Of a stretch of 64,000 bases of DNA, positions 60,983 through 64,000 are shown piece by piece (positions within the stretch are counted from its first letter, which is position 1; every line of letters starts with the position of its first letter). A model generated the notes under the pieces. It made no database searches. It was not told where the DNA came from and was given only the letters and a program-made list of their open reading frames with translations. The DNA lies in assembly GCF_036346875.1 (NCBI RefSeq), contig NZ_CP107852.1:4898001-4962000 (forward strand). The letters run 5' to 3'. The DNA is from Nocardia sp. NBC_00508 (lineage in GTDB: Bacteria > Actinomycetota > Actinomycetes > Mycobacteriales > Mycobacteriaceae). The position numbers were made by a program, and so were the translations under genes.

Positions 60983-61986
60983 TGGCGGATGCGTCGTGGA
61001 GCGACTCGTTGAGAGGTGGCGGTCGGGTGACGGGTGGGCGGGAAGCGTCGCGGAGCGACTCGTTGAGCGGCGGTCGGGCGACGGACGGGCATGCCGCCGA
61101 GGAGAGGATCCGCGCCGTCTTCGCCGATGCGGGATGTACCGGCTGGCTGCACGCCCGCCGCTGCGACGACTCCGGGGCCGAGATCTCCATCGGAGGTCGA
61201 GAGCGGGTGGTCGTCGCGTCGGTGTACAAACTGCCGCTGTTCGTCGCGTTCTGCCGCTACGTCGACGCCGGGCGCATCGATCCCACGTCCCGGCTCACAG
61301 TGACCCCGTCCGACTGCACGCCAGGCCCGACCGGCATCGCCGTCATGCGCGACCCGGTGACCATGAGCCTGCGCGACCTGGCGACCTCGATGATGACCGT
61401 CTCCGACAACGCGGCGGCCGATGTGCTGCTCGGCGCGACCGGTCTCGGTGCGGTCGAGGAACTGCTGGACCACCTCGGTCTCACCCAGACCCGAATCGTG
61501 GGCGGCACCGCCGACCTGCACCGCAGCCTGGTCCGCGACACCGACACCCACACCACCGCCGAGGCGTTCGCGATCCTGGCGGAGAACGACGACGCGTGGT
61601 CGGTATCGGCATACGACCCCTCCTACACGAGCGCGACGACACCGGAGGAAATGACCCGGTTCCTGCGCACACTATGGAGCGGCACGTTGCTGTCTCCCGA
61701 ACAGACCGAGTTCGTCCGAACCGTCATGCGCTACCAGGTCTGGCCGCATCGCATCGCCGCCGCTTTCCCGCACCGCAGCGTGTCGGTCGCGGGGAAGACC
61801 GGAACCATCGGCGTGATCCGCAACGAGGTCGCGGTGGTGGAGTTCCCCGGCGAGTATCCCGTCGCCGTCGCGGTTTTCACCCGTGCGGCGCGCGCGGACC
61901 CGCAGCTGCCCGTCGTCGACGCCGCCATCGCCGAGACCGCCCGCATCGCCGTCACCGAGCTCCGCCGCCCCTTGCCGCAGGAGTGA
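60982..61986 (+). CDS. serine beta-lactamase-like hydrolase, cytosolic by sequence
   Basis: A 334-residue SxxK hydrolase. Motifs are ASVYKLPLF (SxxK), TVSDNAAADVLL (SDN) and SVAGKTGTIG (KTG), as in class A beta-lactamases, but no clear ExxLN loop is found. No signal peptide is visible, unlike the two genes upstream. The first 40 residues are a duplicated low-complexity stretch (SWSDSLRGGG, SRSDSLSGGR) made by a 54-base DNA repeat. The ATG overlaps the LysR stop by one base, so it is coupled. It could be a true beta-lactamase-related enzyme with another substrate, or an esterase or peptidase. Confidence 0.87.
   Translation: MADASWSDSLRGGGRVTGGREASRSDSLSGGRATDGHAAEERIRAVFADAGCTGWLHARRCDDSGAEISIGGRERVVVASVYKLPLFVAFCRYVDAGRIDPTSRLTVTPSDCTPGPTGIAVMRDPVTMSLRDLATSMMTVSDNAAADVLLGATGLGAVEELLDHLGLTQTRIVGGTADLHRSLVRDTDTHTTAEAFAILAENDDAWSVSAYDPSYTSATTPEEMTRFLRTLWSGTLLSPEQTEFVRTVMRYQVWPHRIAAAFPHRSVSVAGKTGTIGVIRNEVAVVEFPGEYPVAVAVFTRAARADPQLPVVDAAIAETARIAVTELRRPLPQE
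60991..61090. repeat. 54-base direct repeat at the 5' end of the serine hydrolase gene
   Basis: Copies start at 60991 (GCGTCGTGGAGCGACTCGTT) and 61045 (GCGTCGCGGAGCGACTCGTT), each with a GGCGGTCGGG section following. The period is 54, so the frame is kept (18 codons). The sequence looks like an intergenic repeat that has become coding, because the protein part has no family match. Confidence 0.75.
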
Positions 61987-62060
61987 CGGCCCCACGACAC
62001 CCGCAGACTCGGGGTCTTCCCTGATGGCATGTGGACAGGATCCCGGTAAGACTGGACGAC

Positions 62061-62834
62061 ATGACTTCGCAAGCCTTGGGCGACACCACCGACACCGCGG
62101 TCACGACCGATGTCGCGGCCCACGCTATCGAACTGACGAAGGTCTACGGATCGGGCGATACCCAGGTCAGGGCCTTGGACGGAGTGTCGACCGAGTTCGC
62201 GAAGGGAGAGTTCACCGCGATCATGGGCCCGTCCGGATCGGGGAAATCGACCCTGATGCACTGTCTGGCCGGGCTGGACAGCGCCAGTTCCGGCACCGTC
62301 CGTATCGGCGACACCGACCTCACCACCCTGTCCGACAAGCAGATGACGCGCCTGCGCCGAGACCGCATCGGGTTCGTCTTCCAGGCGTTCAACCTGGTGC
62401 CGACGCTCACGGCGCTGGAGAACATCACGCTGCCGCTGGACATCGCCGGGCGCAAACCCGACCAGGACTGGCTGGACACGGTGCTGAAGCGGCTCGGGCT
62501 CACCGATCGGCTCACCCACCGTCCCAGTGAGCTGTCCGGCGGGCAGCAGCAGCGGGTGGCCTGTGCGCGGGCGCTGGCGGGAAAACCGGAGATCGTCTTC
62601 GGCGACGAGCCGACCGGCAACCTGGACTCCCGCGCTTCAGAGGAGGTGCTGTCGATCCTGCGCGCCGCGGTGGACGAGTTCGGGCAGACGGTCGTCATCG
62701 TGACGCACGAGCCGCATGCGGCCGGATTCGCCGACCGGGTGGTGTTCCTGGCCGACGGTCGCATTGTGGACGAGATGCGCGATCCGACCGCCGACACCGT
62801 GCTGGACCGGATGAAAGCGTTGGAGCAGGCGTGA
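62061..62834 (+). CDS. MacB/LolD-type ABC transporter ATP-binding protein
   Basis: A 257-residue ATPase with GPSGSGKST (Walker A), VFQAFNLVPTLTALENITLP (Q-loop), LSGGQQQRVACARAL (signature), FGDEPTGNLDS (Walker B) and VTHEPHAA (switch His). FNLVPTLTALENI is typical of the MacB/LolD/FtsE group. It pairs with the FtsX-like permease 35 bases downstream. In actinomycetes such pairs export peptides, lipoproteins or antibiotics, or act with two-component systems. Start ATG 62061 rather than an upstream frame start. Confidence 0.95.
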   Translation: MTSQALGDTTDTAVTTDVAAHAIELTKVYGSGDTQVRALDGVSTEFAKGEFTAIMGPSGSGKSTLMHCLAGLDSASSGTVRIGDTDLTTLSDKQMTRLRRDRIGFVFQAFNLVPTLTALENITLPLDIAGRKPDQDWLDTVLKRLGLTDRLTHRPSELSGGQQQRVACARALAGKPEIVFGDEPTGNLDSRASEEVLSILRAAVDEFGQTVVIVTHEPHAAGFADRVVFLADGRIVDEMRDPTADTVLDRMKALEQA

Positions 62835-62868
62835 CCGGGCGGTCGCGGGAGAACCAGGGGTGGGCGTG

Positions 62869-64000
62869 ATGGCTGGAAGTCCGATGCGCAAAGTTGCGTT
62901 GCGCAATCTTGCCGCGCACAAGGTCCGGCTCGCTTTGACCCTGTTGTCGGTGGTGCTCGGCACCGCCTTCATCGCGGGCTCGTTCGTGTTCACCGACACG
63001 CTGCAGCACACCTTCGACGGGATCTTCGCCAACGAGGCCAAGGGCGTCGACGTCCGAGTGAGCCCGAAAGAGCGCCAGGCACAAGGCATTCCGAACAACG
63101 TGGTGGACGAGCTGGCGAAATACCCCGGCGTCCGCACGGTGGCCCCGAGCGTGAACGGGCCGGTGGTGCTGCTCGATCCGGCGGGCAAGAAAGCTGTGCA
63201 GACCGGCGGAGCGCCCACCTTCGGCAAGTCCTACCTGCCGCCGGCGAAGGCCGTCGCGGAGCCGGAGAAGTTCACTCAGGGCGTCCCACCCGCGCGCCCC
63301 GGCGAGATCGCGCTCAACACCGGCGGAGCCGAGCGGGCCGGGCTGAAGGTCGGTGACCGGACCAAGATCCTGATCCCGTCGCAGCCGGACCCGATCGACG
63401 TAACCCTCACCGGCATCTACGAACTCCCTGCGGACACCGGCGGTTTCATCGGTGTGCTGTTCGACGACACGCAGGCGCGCAAGCTGTTCACCGACGGCCT
63501 GCACGTCGCCTATGTGGATCTCGCGGCCGGCGGCATCCCCGGCGACGGCCTGCGCGACAATCTGGGCAGGGACCTGCCCGGCTACAAGGTGCAGAACGGT
63601 GATCAGGTCCGCACCGACCTGAAGAAGGAAGTCTCCAACGCGCTCAACTTCATCAACTACTTCCTGCTCGCGTTCGGTGCGATTGCGCTGATCGTCGGCA
63701 CGTTCATCATCTACAACACCTTCTCGATGATCGTCGCGCAGCGCCTGCGCGAGCTGGCGCTGCTGCGCGCGGTCGGCGCGAGCCGTCAGCAGGTCGGCCG
63801 GTCGGTGGTGGCGGAGGCGTTCGTCATCGGGTTGATCGGCAGCGCGATCGGTCTCGCGGGCGGCGTCGGGCTGGCGTTCGGGCTGTCGGCGGTGTTGAAC
63901 GCCTTCGACCTGGGGCTGCCGACCGGATCGATGGCGGTGCTGCCGCGCACCATCGTGGTCGGGTTGTTCGTCGGTCTCGCGGTGACGATGGTCAGCGCCT
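62869..64000 (+). CDS. FtsX/MacB-type ABC transporter permease, 3' end cut off
   Basis: About 377 residues are visible before the window ends. The start (MRKVALRNLAAHKVRLALTL, then a membrane helix VVLGTAFIAGSFVF) leads to a large extracellular domain (about 45-255), and membrane helices of the FtsX domain follow (FLLAFGAIALIVGTFIIYNT and the later FVIGLIGSAIGLAGGVGLAF). The LRELALLRAVGASRQQV coupling helix is characteristic. Full proteins of this type have about 840 residues with a second FtsX domain, so more than half is probably outside the window. Confidence 0.93.
   Translation, partial: MAGSPMRKVALRNLAAHKVRLALTLLSVVLGTAFIAGSFVFTDTLQHTFDGIFANEAKGVDVRVSPKERQAQGIPNNVVDELAKYPGVRTVAPSVNGPVVLLDPAGKKAVQTGGAPTFGKSYLPPAKAVAEPEKFTQGVPPARPGEIALNTGGAERAGLKVGDRTKILIPSQPDPIDVTLTGIYELPADTGGFIGVLFDDTQARKLFTDGLHVAYVDLAAGGIPGDGLRDNLGRDLPGYKVQNGDQVRTDLKKEVSNALNFINYFLLAFGAIALIVGTFIIYNTFSMIVAQRLRELALLRAVGASRQQVGRSVVAEAFVIGLIGSAIGLAGGVGLAFGLSAVLNAFDLGLPTGSMAVLPRTIVVGLFVGLAVTMVSA

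Overview
The window looks like chromosome from a high-GC actinomycete of the Mycobacteriales, most probably Nocardia. The evidence is the very high third-position GC, a kgd gene with the mycobacterial domain order, an EspG-type secretion chaperone, paired WXG100 proteins, a DUF3558-type lipoprotein remnant, an F420-type nitroreductase, tandem PknB-like kinases, and a kgd / membrane protein / Rv1251c-like helicase / deaD order that recalls the Rv1248c-Rv1253 region of M. tuberculosis. No rRNA, tRNA, CRISPR array or intact insertion sequence was recognised.

Layout. 1-10645 (all minus): kgd (cut by the window edge), a fused four-domain ABC exporter carrying six 19-residue repeats inside its first ATPase domain, then a permease / ATPase / EcsC-like operon with 4-base overlaps. 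10742-21190: metabolic genes (GST-like reductase, crotonase, truncated acyl-AMP ligase, tyrosine phosphatase, PLP enzyme, degenerate RecB/helicase) separated by a dispersed ~70-bp intergenic repeat family. 21206-25631: deaD, nitrilase, phosphoribosyltransferase, gamma-carbonic-anhydrase-like protein, DoxX-like protein. 25738-28296: a small type VII secretion satellite (helical partner, PPE-like protein, EspG). 28337-34468: hydrolases, a secreted beta-propeller, and two divergent regulator/enzyme pairs with clear operator palindromes (MarR/nitroreductase, WYL regulator/epoxide hydrolase).

34620-40644 is the accessory region: a DUF397/XRE-DUF5753 pair, a DUF4254 gene broken by an in-frame TGA, a decayed lipoprotein, and a polymorphic toxin locus. 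The toxin locus has two WXG100 proteins, a 489-residue effector with a C-terminal ADP-ribosyltransferase domain, a small putative immunity gene, an orphan replacement toxin tip with its own immunity gene, and a third frameshifted tip/immunity fragment. It resembles the esxF-esxE-cpnT arrangement, with an added array of spare toxin ends, and is the most interesting part of the window.

40728-46099: secreted protein, a paired acyl-CoA dehydrogenase operon, lipoprotein, membrane protein, GNAT enzyme and a MerR remnant. 46138-50944: three tandem Ser/Thr kinases. 51068-55644: endonuclease IV, then a catabolic set (TauD-like dioxygenase, CaiB-type CoA-transferase, HMG-CoA-lyase-like enzyme). 56170-57972: an ECF42 sigma factor, its YCII/DGPF partner and a candidate self-recognised promoter. 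58067-61986: two class A beta-lactamases facing a LysR regulator that is coupled to a third SxxK serine hydrolase. 62061-64000: a MacB/LolCDE-type ABC transporter cut by the window end.
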